From G963708325 sp963708325 (GTDB lineage: Bacteria; Actinomycetota; Thermoleophilia; Solirubrobacterales; 70-9), in the NCBI GenBank assembly GCA_963708325.1, contig OY970203.1:1612001-1676000 (forward strand): a DNA stretch of 64,000 bases. The letters are read 5' to 3'. The translations under genes and the position numbers were made by a program. Under the pieces are notes generated by a model. It saw only the letters and a list, made by a program, of their open reading frames with translations. It was not told where the DNA came from and did not search any database. Shown in pieces: positions 1 to 11,017 of the stretch; position 1 is the first letter of the stretch; the number at the start of each line of letters is the position of its first letter.

Positions 1-2129
<2,129 letters not shown>

Positions 2130-2143
<14 letters not shown>

Positions 2144-2609
2144 CGCCGCTCCTTCCTTCGGCCGGACCGAAGGGATCGTCATAGGCGCCGTACGGCACGA
2201 TCTCGGCGCGGAACTGCCGCCTCACCCGGTCGACCTCCTCGAGCATCTCCCGCTCCATTTCCGCGACGCGCCGGCGCATCCGCGCGAGCTCGAGCCGCAT
2301 CTGCTCGACGCTCTCCTCCAGCCCCAGCACCGTCTCGACCCCGGCCAGGTTGAGTCCCTCCTCGGTCGTCAGGCGCTGGATCTTGCGCAGGCGCTCGACG
2401 TCCTTCTGCGAGTACAGACGGGTGTTCTTGGGCGAGCGCTTCGGCGTGATCAGGCCGCGCGTCTCGTACATCCGCAGGGTCTGCGGGTGCATGTCGGCGA
2501 GCTCGGCGGCCACCGAGATCATGAACACGCCGCGCGTCTCTGCGATCTCGGGAGCGTCGGCGGCAACGCGCCTGCGCCCGCGCGCGGCTCGTCCGCGTCC
2601 GGCGCTCAC
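2130..2609 (-). CDS. hspR: MerR-family heat-shock repressor HspR
   Basis: Transcriptional repressor of the dnaK operon in actinobacteria, which uses DnaK as co-repressor. About 159 residues. After a basic, low-complexity N-terminus the MerR winged helix-turn-helix is clear (HPQTLRMYETRGLITPKRS, then RLYSQKDVERLRKIQRL), followed by a C-terminal helical coiled coil (QMRLELARMRRRVAEME). The GTG start at 2609 shares a GTGA overlap with the dnaJ stop; this is preferred because it gives the usual HspR length. It sits between dnaJ and clpB. Its classical HAIR operator is not evident upstream of dnaK (see the dnaK operator entry). Confidence 0.93.
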
Positions 2610-3715
2610 GATCCACCCGCCTCGCCCGTCGCGCCCGACCGGGTGGCCTCGCGCAGCAGCCGCTCCCGCGGGTTGTGGCTGTTCAGCGACTCGGCGAGTT
2701 CGTCGACCGCCTTGCGCTGCTCCCGCGTGAGCCCCTTGGGGATGTCGATCGACAGCCGGTAGTGGATGTCGCCGCGGCCGCGGCCGCCCGGTCGCGGCGG
2801 CCCCTCGCCCCGGAGACGCTGGACGGTGCCGTGCTCGGTGCCCGCGGGCACGCGGATCCGCTTCGTGCCGTTCAGGGTCGGCACCTCCACGGTCCCGCCC
2901 TGGATCGCCTCGGCGACCGTGATCGGCACCGTCACCTCGAGGTTGCCGTCGGGACGCTGGGCGAACACCGGCGAAGGCGCCACCCGGGTCGTGACGTAGA
3001 GGTCGCCGGCGGGCCCCCCGCGGGGCCCGGCCTCGCCCTTCCCCGCCAGCCTGATCCTGCTGCCGTCGTGGACGCCGGCCGGGATGTTGACCTTGTAGCG
3101 CTTGATCTGGTGGGTGAGCCCGGACCCGCCGCAGGTCTGGCAAGGGTCGTCGATCACGGTGCCCTGGCCGCCGCACTGGGGGCACGGCTGGCTGATCGAG
3201 AACAGCCCCTGGCTCTGCGAGTCGATGCCGCGACCGCCGCAGCGCGGACAGGTGCGCGGCGAGGTGCCGGGCTTGGCGCCGGATCCGCCGCAGGTCCCGC
3301 ACGGAGAGGCCTTCGGCACGGCGACGGTGATCTGGGTCCCGTGAACGGCCTGGTCGAAGCTGAGCTGCACCTCGGTCTCGAGGTCGCGGCCGCGCGACGG
3401 CTGGGGCTCGCCGCCCCGGCCGCGGCCGAAGAAGGTGGCGAAGATGTCGCCGAGGTCGGAGGTGAAGCCGCCGGCGCCGGCGCCGCCCCGGCCGAAGCCG
3501 GCGAACATGCCGCCGGCGTCGTACTGCTTGCGCTTCTCGGCGTCGGAGAGCGTGTCGTAGGCCTCCTGCACCTCCTTGAAGCGCTCCTCGGCCGCCGGGT
3601 CGTCGGGGTTGCGGTCGGGGTGGTACTGACGCGCGAGCTTGCGATAGGCGCGCTTGATCTCGTCGGCCGACGCCTTCTTGTCGACCCCCAGTACCTGGTA
3701 GTAGTCCTTTGCCAT
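2606..3715 (-). CDS. dnaJ: chaperone protein DnaJ (Hsp40)
   Basis: Co-chaperone that delivers substrates to DnaK and stimulates its ATPase. 369 residues, normal for type I DnaJ. Domains in order: J-domain at the N-terminus with the HPD motif in YHPDRNPDD, a short Gly/Phe-rich linker (GMFAGFGRGGAGAGGF), a zinc-binding domain with four CxxCxGxG repeats (CGTCGGSG, CPRCGGRG, CPQCGGQG, CQTCGGSG) and the beta-sandwich C-terminal substrate domains. It is five bases downstream of grpE and overlaps hspR by 4 bp, so it belongs to one polycistron starting at dnaK. Confidence 0.97.
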   Translation of the reverse strand: MAKDYYQVLGVDKKASADEIKRAYRKLARQYHPDRNPDDPAAEERFKEVQEAYDTLSDAEKRKQYDAGGMFAGFGRGGAGAGGFTSDLGDIFATFFGRGRGGEPQPSRGRDLETEVQLSFDQAVHGTQITVAVPKASPCGTCGGSGAKPGTSPRTCPRCGGRGIDSQSQGLFSISQPCPQCGGQGTVIDDPCQTCGGSGLTHQIKRYKVNIPAGVHDGSRIRLAGKGEAGPRGGPAGDLYVTTRVAPSPVFAQRPDGNLEVTVPITVAEAIQGGTVEVPTLNGTKRIRVPAGTEHGTVQRLRGEGPPRPGGRGRGDIHYRLSIDIPKGLTREQRKAVDELAESLNSHNPRERLLREATRSGATGEAGGS

Positions 3716-3720
3716 CGCGC

Positions 3721-4377
3721 CTAGTCGCTGACGATCACCCGCGCCGGGCGCAGCACCTGGCCGTCCAGCCGGTATCCCTTCTCGACCACCTCGAGCACGA
3801 GGCCGCTCTCGGCCCCGTCCTCCGAGCGCGTCTGCAGCGCCTCGTGCAGCTTGGGGTCAAAACGCTCTCCCGCCGGATCGTAGGCCTCCACTCCGGCGCG
3901 GCCGAGCACGCTCTGCAGCTCGCGGAAGGTGAGCAGCACCCCGCGGGCGAGGGCGCCGTCGCCGCCATCGTCATCGACGGTCGCCGCCGCCGGGTCGATG
4001 CCCGCGGCCACCAGGGCGCGCTCGAGGTTGTCGAGCACGCCGATCAGCTCGCTTGCCAGCTTTGCCCGCGCCCGCCGCTCCGCCTCCTCGCTCTCGCGGC
4101 CCACCCGGCGACGGTAGTTCTCGAAGTCGGCCTGGGTGCGCTGCGCCAGCTCGAGGTACTCGTCGCGCTCGCTGCGCGTCTGCCGGAGCAGCTCGTCGAG
4201 GTCACGCTCGACCTGGGCCTCCTCCGCCTCCGCCGGCTCGCGTTCGGCCCGGATCTCGCCGTCGCCGGCTGCCTGGCGCACAAGCTCGGCCTCGGCCTCG
4301 GGGGAGCCCGCCGGCGGTCGCGATCCGGCCCCTCCCGGGGTCGGGTCGGGCGCCCCCGCCGGCGGTCTGGCGCTCAT
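3721..4377 (-). CDS. grpE: nucleotide exchange factor GrpE
   Basis: Homodimeric nucleotide exchange factor for DnaK. About 218 residues from the ATG at 4377: a disordered Pro/Gly/Ala-rich head, a long charged helix (AEEAQVERDLDELLRQ) leading into the GrpE signature (RTQADFENYRRRV), then the four-helix bundle and the beta-wing ending in VVEKGYRLDGQVLRPARVIVSD. A longer reading upstream of 4377 exists but would run back into dnaK in another frame and lacks family similarity, so the internal ATG is chosen. It lies 19 bp behind dnaK and 5 bp before dnaJ. Confidence 0.95.
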   Translation of the reverse strand: MSARPPAGAPDPTPGGAGSRPPAGSPEAEAELVRQAAGDGEIRAEREPAEAEEAQVERDLDELLRQTRSERDEYLELAQRTQADFENYRRRVGRESEEAERRARAKLASELIGVLDNLERALVAAGIDPAAATVDDDGGDGALARGVLLTFRELQSVLGRAGVEAYDPAGERFDPKLHEALQTRSEDGAESGLVLEVVEKGYRLDGQVLRPARVIVSD

Positions 4378-4396
4378 CGCGCGCTCTCCTTCGGGC

Positions 4397-6292
<1,896 letters not shown>

Positions 6293-6327
6293 GTGCGTCT
6301 TCCTCCAGCTATGGGGCTAATTACAAA

Positions 6328-6350
6328 ATCTGCGTGCGACTGTAGCAGAT
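6328..6350. promoter_or_regulatory. inverted repeat over the dnaK -10/start site (candidate operator)
   Basis: ATCTGC (6328-6333), 11-bp spacer, GCAGAT (6345-6350): a perfect 6-bp inverted repeat centred on the -10 hexamer and probable start of the dnaK promoter. Neither the HspR HAIR consensus (CTTGAGT-N7-ACTCAAG) nor CIRCE is present, so this is the best-placed operator candidate for the co-transcribed HspR. Confidence 0.4.
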
Positions 6351-6367
6351 CTATGCGGCACTGACAA
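6339..6367 (-). promoter_or_regulatory. candidate sigma-70-type promoter of the dnaK operon
   Basis: Reading the minus strand, TTGTCA (6367-6362) and TACAGT (6344-6339) are separated by exactly 17 bp, matching 5/6 and 4/6 bases of the housekeeping consensus. Transcription would start near 6332, giving a 5' leader of about 40 bases before the dnaK GTG. Seen in the sequence; activity is inferred. Confidence 0.6.
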
Positions 6368-6411
6368 GGCGGGGCGGCCGACTGCCGCTTTCAGGCGCTT
6401 ATCCGGTTCCC

Positions 6412-6456
6412 CTCGCCGCAGGCGAGTCTGTCTATCGCGAACCCGAAGGGTTCGCG
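6412..6456. terminator. two tandem hairpins behind the cytochrome c gene
   Basis: Two strong stem-loops: 6412-6426 (CTCGCC, loop GCA, GGCGAG) and 6436-6456 (9-bp stem, loop GAA). They lie 40-90 bases past the stop of the minus-strand cytochrome gene and upstream of the dnaK promoter. There is no T-tract, so a role in termination or transcript-end protection is likely but not certain. The rest of 6293-6499 holds only the dnaK promoter region. Confidence 0.45.
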
Positions 6457-6499
6457 GCGCCACGGAAGCGGGGGTCGGGCGATCCGCCGATGCACCCGA

Positions 6500-6883
6500 T
6501 TACTTGCCCGCTTCCTGCGAGACGAAGTCCGCCACCTGCTCGGCCTGGTCGCCCCCCAGGATCCCCGCCGGCATGCGCCCGGGGGTGGGGCTGTCGATGC
6601 CCTTGTTGATCGCGTTCAGGACGCGCTGCTTGTTGGCCGACGCCGGGGCGCCGGCGAGCAGCACGTCCAGGTTGGGGCCGAAGGTGCCGTCGGCGCCGGC
6701 GCGGGCGAGCGTGTGGCAGGTGCCGCAGTTGGTCGCGAACAGCTCCTTGCCCTGGGTGAGGCCGGCGGGCACCTGCTCCGGCGACGCGCTCGACGCCCCC
6801 TCCCGCAGGATCGCCCAGAGCGGCACCAGAATGGCCATTCCGGCGAGGACGAGGCCGAAGATCACGAAGGTCCGCTTCTTCAT
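6500..6883 (-). CDS. membrane-anchored mono-haem cytochrome c
   Basis: Small electron-transfer protein of 127 residues held at the outer face of the membrane. The N-terminus MKKRTFVIFGLVLAGMAILVPLWAIL is an uncleaved anchor or signal helix. It is followed by a class I cytochrome c fold with the haem attachment site CGTCH and a probable distal methionine in GRMPAGI. The start overlaps the endonuclease III stop (ATGA), so it is the last gene of the kinase-nth-cytochrome unit. No cytochrome oxidase or bc1 genes are visible nearby, so the partner is unknown. Confidence 0.88.
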   Translation of the reverse strand: MKKRTFVIFGLVLAGMAILVPLWAILREGASSASPEQVPAGLTQGKELFATNCGTCHTLARAGADGTFGPNLDVLLAGAPASANKQRVLNAINKGIDSPTPGRMPAGILGGDQAEQVADFVSQEAGK

Positions 6884-7620
6884 TGCGATCGCGCGCCGGC
6901 GTCGCGACCGTCGCGCGCGGAGATACTAACCCGCCGCCAGTAGGGGCACATCCGCCGCAACGCGCACTCCCCGCAGCGCGGCCGCGGCCGGCAGACCGCC
7001 CGGCCGTGCGCGATCAGGTTCATGTGCAGCTCGTACGCATCGCCGGGATCGGTGACGGCGAGCATCTCGTCGTGGGCCGTCTCGAAGGACGCGCCCTCGG
7101 GGAACAGGCCGAGCCGGCCGCCGACCCGGTGGACATGGGTGTCCACCGGGATCTCGGGGCGATCGAAGCTGAAGATCAGCACGCACGCCGCCGTCTTGCG
7201 GCCCACGCCCGGGAGCGAGGTGAGAAAGGCGATCGCCTCCGCCCGCGGGGCGCCGGCCAGCCAGTCGAGGTCCGGGGGGTCTCCCAGCCGCGCCAGGATC
7301 TCCCGGATCCGCGGTGCCTTCGTGGCCGCCAGTCCGCCGGGGCGCAGCGCCTCGACCAGCTCGGCCTCGGGGGCGTCGCGCACCGCCTCCCACGCCGGAA
7401 AGCGCGCCCGCATCCGCTCGTAGGCGACGTCGCGATTGCGATCGTTGGTGTTCTGCGAGAGCACCGTGCGCACCAGCTCGGCGATCGGATGACCGTGGGG
7501 GTGGTTGCGGGGACGCCCGTACAGCTCGCGAAGCCGGTCGCGGATCGCCCGCACGCGCCGCTTCGGCGGCCGCCTCCACGCCGGTCCGGCAGGCGCTCGC
7601 CGGCGACGGCGTGTCGTCAA
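6880..7620 (-). CDS. nth: endonuclease III-like DNA glycosylase/AP lyase
   Basis: Base-excision-repair glycosylase that removes oxidised pyrimidines. The helix-hairpin-helix LPGVGRKTAACVL carries the catalytic lysine and is followed by the catalytic aspartate in IPVDTHVHR. The C-terminal cysteine cluster reads CRPRPRCGECALRRMC, i.e. C-X5-C-X2-C-X5-C, one residue shorter in the first loop than the canonical [4Fe-4S] spacing (X6). Start is uncertain: a TTG at 7620 overlaps the kinase stop by 4 bp (chosen because it fits coupling), while a GTG at 7554 would give a 224-residue protein beginning nearer to family norms. Downstream it overlaps the cytochrome start. Confidence 0.85.
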   Translation of the reverse strand: MTTRRRRRAPAGPAWRRPPKRRVRAIRDRLRELYGRPRNHPHGHPIAELVRTVLSQNTNDRNRDVAYERMRARFPAWEAVRDAPEAELVEALRPGGLAATKAPRIREILARLGDPPDLDWLAGAPRAEAIAFLTSLPGVGRKTAACVLIFSFDRPEIPVDTHVHRVGGRLGLFPEGASFETAHDEMLAVTDPGDAYELHMNLIAHGRAVCRPRPRCGECALRRMCPYWRRVSISARDGRDAGARSQ

Positions 7621-8510
7621 GGATGAGCGCCCCAGTGGCGGCAGGCCTGCGCCGCCGCGTCTATCGCCGCGGGGACCGCCTCGGCCGTCCGGGCAGGGTC
7701 CCATCCGCTCGCCGCCAGACCGGCAACCAGCGAACCCATGAAGGCGTCGCCGGCGCCCAGCGTGGAGATCGCGTCCACCTGGACCCCCGGCACCTCGGCG
7801 GTTGCCTCGCCACGGACCACGGCGCCCTCGCGTCCGACGCTGACGACGGCGACACGCGCCCCGAGGTCGCACAGCCTCTGCGCCGCGTCGCCGGGGTCGT
7901 CGACGCCGGTGATGAACCGGGCCTCCTCGCGGTTGGTGCGCACGAGCAGGGCTCCCTCGCAGACCGACTGGCATGCCTCCCGGGCGAGGTCGAGGTCGCG
8001 CCAGCGGTTCGGCCGCAGGTTCGGGTCGAACAGCACGGGCACCCCGCGCGACAGCGCCTCCCTGCGGGCCCCGAGCGTGATCGCGCGCTCCGGCTCTCCG
8101 ATCATCGTGTTCGAGCCGATCGCGACCGCCGAGGCGGCCGCGACGGCGTCGCCGGTGCGTCCGGCAACCGCTCGCAACCCCGCCTCGATGCCGGCGCCGT
8201 AGACCTCGAACTGGGGCTCGCCGTCCGGGTAGAGGAAGGCGAAGGCGACCGGCGTCTGGGCGTCCGGGACCAGCTGGAACCAGCGCAGGTCCACCCCCTC
8301 GTGCTCGAGGTGGTCGCGCAGCCAGGTCCCCCAGTCGTCGTCCCCGACGCCGCCGAAGAGCGCGGACTCCGCGCCGGCCCGGCGGGCCCACACGGCCACG
8401 TTGGCGAGCGCTCCCCCGAAGTGGGGCCTGAGCTCGTCGACATCCTCGATCGAGGACACGGGCTTCTCGCAGACGAGGTCGACGATCGCCTCGCCGACAC
8501 AGAGGATCAT
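7617..8510 (-). CDS. PfkB-family carbohydrate kinase (fructokinase-like)
   Basis: Ribokinase/PfkB-fold sugar kinase of 297 residues. The N-terminus ILCVGEAIVDLVCEKP matches fructokinase-type members; the first signature is FGGALANVAVWARR, and the C-terminal anion-hole and catalytic-base motif is DAISTLGAGDAFMGSLVAG, with the catalytic Asp in GAGDAF. The ATG at 8510 is chosen because the conserved first strand begins immediately after it. The substrate cannot be settled from sequence; fructose or another hexose is likely. Divergent from the hydrolase at 8536, with only ~25 bp between the starts. Confidence 0.88.
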   Translation of the reverse strand: MILCVGEAIVDLVCEKPVSSIEDVDELRPHFGGALANVAVWARRAGAESALFGGVGDDDWGTWLRDHLEHEGVDLRWFQLVPDAQTPVAFAFLYPDGEPQFEVYGAGIEAGLRAVAGRTGDAVAAASAVAIGSNTMIGEPERAITLGARREALSRGVPVLFDPNLRPNRWRDLDLAREACQSVCEGALLVRTNREEARFITGVDDPGDAAQRLCDLGARVAVVSVGREGAVVRGEATAEVPGVQVDAISTLGAGDAFMGSLVAGLAASGWDPARTAEAVPAAIDAAAQACRHWGAHP

Positions 8511-8535
8511 GGCGGTCAGGATATGGTCGCCGGCG

Positions 8536-9363
8536 GTGGGACCGCCGCGCCGCATAGAGGAGCTCGACGTCGACGTCGACGGCGTGCGCACCTTCACCCG
8601 CCGCGTCGAGGGGGAGGGCCCGCCGACGGTTTTCGTCCACGGCAACCCGACCCATTCCGAGGACTGGCTGCCGTTCCTGGAGCGGATCGACGGCCCCGCC
8701 CTGGCACCCGACCTGCCCGGATGGGGCCGCTCCGCCCGTCCGCGCGACTTCGACTACTCGATGCACGGCCTCGCTCGCTTCTTCGGGCGCTTTCTCGAGC
8801 TGACCGGCGTCGGCGACCACCGGCTCGTGCTCCACGACTGGGGCGCGGTGGCCCTGATCGAGGCGCAGCGGCGCCCGAAGTGCGTGCGCCGCCTCGTCGT
8901 CGTCAACGCCGTGCCCCTGCTGCCCGGATATCGCTGGCACTGGGTGGCGAGGCGCTTCTGGCGCCGTCCCGTGGTCGGCGAGCTGCTCAACCTCTGCGCG
9001 ACCCGGGCGGGGCTTGCGCTCGGCCTGCGGCAGGCCACCGCGGACCGCGGGCCGATGCCGGACGAGTTCGTGGACATGGTGTGGCGCGGCTACCGGCGGG
9101 GCTTCGGCCGCCCGGTGCTCGACCTCTACCGGTCGGCCGATCCCGATGCGCTCGCGGCCGCCGGCGCGGGCCTGGACGAGGTCCGCTGCCCGGCCCTCGT
9201 TGTCTGGGGCGAGCGCGATCCCTACCTGCCGCCCCGGTTCGGGGCCGAGTACGCACGGCGCCTGCCCGACGCGGAGCTCGTCGCCGTGCCCGATGCCGGC
9301 CACTGGCCATGGGTCGAGCGGCCCGAGCTGATCGGGCGGATCCTCGATTTCCTCGCTGCCTAG
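8536..9363 (+). CDS. alpha/beta hydrolase, haloalkane-dehalogenase-like
   Basis: About 275 residues. The oxyanion segment HGNPTHSEDW and nucleophile elbow LHDWGAVA carry an aspartate nucleophile rather than serine, and HGNPT plus HDWG is the haloalkane dehalogenase arrangement (halide-stabilising Asn and Trp). The acid is likely in WGERDPYLP and the base His in DAGHWPW. Epoxide hydrolases share the Asp nucleophile, so substrate is open. Start GTG at 8536; an ATG at 8509 in the same frame would overlap the divergent kinase start codon. It is followed 13 bp later by the PAP2 gene. Confidence 0.82.
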   Translation: MGPPRRIEELDVDVDGVRTFTRRVEGEGPPTVFVHGNPTHSEDWLPFLERIDGPALAPDLPGWGRSARPRDFDYSMHGLARFFGRFLELTGVGDHRLVLHDWGAVALIEAQRRPKCVRRLVVVNAVPLLPGYRWHWVARRFWRRPVVGELLNLCATRAGLALGLRQATADRGPMPDEFVDMVWRGYRRGFGRPVLDLYRSADPDALAAAGAGLDEVRCPALVVWGERDPYLPPRFGAEYARRLPDAELVAVPDAGHWPWVERPELIGRILDFLAA

Positions 9364-9376
9364 GGGCGCCGCTTCC

Positions 9377-10198
9377 GTGACCGGTTCACGCCGCATTTAC
9401 AATCTGCCGGGCGTGTTCGTGTTTCGTTTCCTAGACGCCACCGGCCGGCGCCTGCCCAAGGGCTGGGGGGATGCCCTGCGGCAGATCGGCCTTTTCGTGT
9501 TCGCCGACCTCTGCTACGAGACCGTGCGCGGAATCGCCGAGGGCAAGACCGCCGTCGCCTTCGCCAACGGCCAGACGCTGATCGACGTCGAGCGCGCGAC
9601 GGGGACCTTCTTCGAGCCCCATCTTCAGCACCTGCTGATCGGCGAGCGCTGGCTGATCGACCTCGCCAACCAGTGGTACATGAACAGCCACTTCCTGATC
9701 ACGACCACTTTCCTCGTCTGGCTCTACCTGCGACGCAACGAGGCGTTCTACTTCGTCCGCAACATGTTCATGGTGGCGATGGGGCTGGCGCTGGTCGGCT
9801 ACACGCTCTTCCCGGCCGCCCCGCCGCGGCTCTATCCGCAGTACGGCTTCATCGACACGATCACCGACTTCAGCCAGGTGAACCACGACTCCGCCCTGGT
9901 CAAGGTCTTCGTCAACCCGTACGCCGCCGTGCCCAGCATGCACTGCGCCTTCGCGCTGATGATCGGCATCACCGGGGTGCGGATATCCCGTCACGCGATC
10001 ACGCGCGCGTTCTGGCTCGTCTACCCGCTGATCGTCTTCTTCGTCGTGGTGATCACCGCCAACCACTTCTGGATCGACGGGGCCGTCGGCGCCGCCGTCG
10101 CCGCTCTCTCTGCGCTCGCGGCGCACCGGCTGCTGGCCCCGATCAGGCCCGCCGCCTGGGCGTGGCGCCAGCCCGCCACGGGCGAGGCCCACGCGTGA
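9377..10198 (+). CDS. PAP2-superfamily integral membrane phosphatase
   Basis: Polytopic membrane protein (273 residues, about six helices) of the lipid-phosphatase/inositol-phosphoryl-transfer branch of PAP2. The motifs are YTLFPAAPPRLYPQ, PSMHCAFALMIG (catalytic histidine) and ANHFWIDGAVGA (second histidine and aspartate). It lies 31 bp upstream of a phosphatidylinositol-phosphate-synthase-like gene and close to ino1, which makes removal of the 3-phosphate from PI-phosphate an attractive role (inference). Start: GTG 9377 is the longest. A GTG at 9413 preceded 9 bases earlier by TACAAT (9398-9403) would fit a leaderless mRNA, common in actinobacteria, and gives an equally complete protein. 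Confidence 0.85.
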   Translation: MTGSRRIYNLPGVFVFRFLDATGRRLPKGWGDALRQIGLFVFADLCYETVRGIAEGKTAVAFANGQTLIDVERATGTFFEPHLQHLLIGERWLIDLANQWYMNSHFLITTTFLVWLYLRRNEAFYFVRNMFMVAMGLALVGYTLFPAAPPRLYPQYGFIDTITDFSQVNHDSALVKVFVNPYAAVPSMHCAFALMIGITGVRISRHAITRAFWLVYPLIVFFVVVITANHFWIDGAVGAAVAALSALAAHRLLAPIRPAAWAWRQPATGEAHA

Positions 10199-10229
10199 GC
10201 CGCGCGGCGCCCTTTGGCGCCTCGGCCTG

Positions 10230-10907
10230 ATGGGGGCTCCCGCCCCGCCGCGGACGCCCGGCGTTGGTAACGGGCGGCAGGTCCGAAACGCGCAGGAGCT
10301 GCGCGCCTACGCCCGCGAGCGCCTGATCGAGTCGCGCCTCACCCCGAACGCGATCTCGATGACCGGGCTCGCGCTCAACGTCGCCGCCGCGGTACTGATC
10401 ACACAGCGCCTCTTCTTCTGCGCCGGGATCGCCTTCATCGTCGGCTCGGTGATGGACACGCTGGACGGCCGCTACTCGCGCATGTCGGGCAAGGGAACGC
10501 TGTTCGGGGCCTTTCTGGACTCCGTGCTGGACCGCCTCGAGGAGGGCGTCGTGCTGGCCGCGGCGGCCGGCTACTTCGCCTCCCGCGGCGACGACTTCGC
10601 GGCGGCGATGTGCGTGGTCGTCGTGCTCGGCTCGCTGATGGTGTCCTACACGCGCGCTCGCGCCGAGGCGCTCGGGGTGGAGTGCAAGGTGGGCCTGGCC
10701 ACCCGCCCGGTTCGCGTCGTCGTCCTCTCGGCCGGCCTGGTCTTCGCCCGCGGCGCGGGCCTCGGCGACTTCGAGCTGCTGGCGCCGGCGATCTACACGC
10801 TCGCCGTGCTGACCGCGATCACGGTCGCCCAGCGGGTCTGGCACGTCAGGGGCGAGCTGTCGCGCGAACCTGCGGCGACGCCTGCCGACGGCGACAGTCG
10901 CACGTAA
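10230..10907 (+). CDS. CDP-alcohol phosphatidyltransferase (PI-phosphate synthase-like)
   Basis: Membrane enzyme, 225 residues, that joins a CDP-activated lipid to an alcohol phosphate. The full CDP-alcohol signature is present as D-TL-DG-RY-SR, eight residues, G, three residues, D, three residues, D (around residue 75-100), with Ser in place of the usual Ala before Arg. Further on, SYTRARAEALGVE followed by RPVR resembles mycobacterial phosphatidylinositol-phosphate synthase, which uses CDP-diacylglycerol plus inositol-3-phosphate. The product of ino1, 110 bp downstream, is that second substrate. Phosphatidylglycerophosphate synthase is the main alternative but fits the neighbourhood less well. 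Confidence 0.85.
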   Translation: MGAPAPPRTPGVGNGRQVRNAQELRAYARERLIESRLTPNAISMTGLALNVAAAVLITQRLFFCAGIAFIVGSVMDTLDGRYSRMSGKGTLFGAFLDSVLDRLEEGVVLAAAAGYFASRGDDFAAAMCVVVVLGSLMVSYTRARAEALGVECKVGLATRPVRVVVLSAGLVFARGAGLGDFELLAPAIYTLAVLTAITVAQRVWHVRGELSREPAATPADGDSRT

Positions 10908-11017
10908 CCGCACACCGGTTTGGGTGATACTTGCCCGAGCCCGCAGCCGCGGAGGCAATGAATCGTGCGCGCGGCAGTCGGCTAGCCTTCAACCTTCCCG
11001 AGGAGGACTCTCTCGCC

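Noticed and set aside
6293..6499. HAIR or CIRCE heat-shock operators upstream of dnaK
   Set aside because: Neither CTTGAGT-N7-ACTCAAG nor TTAGCACTC-N9-GAGTGCTAA is present on either strand.
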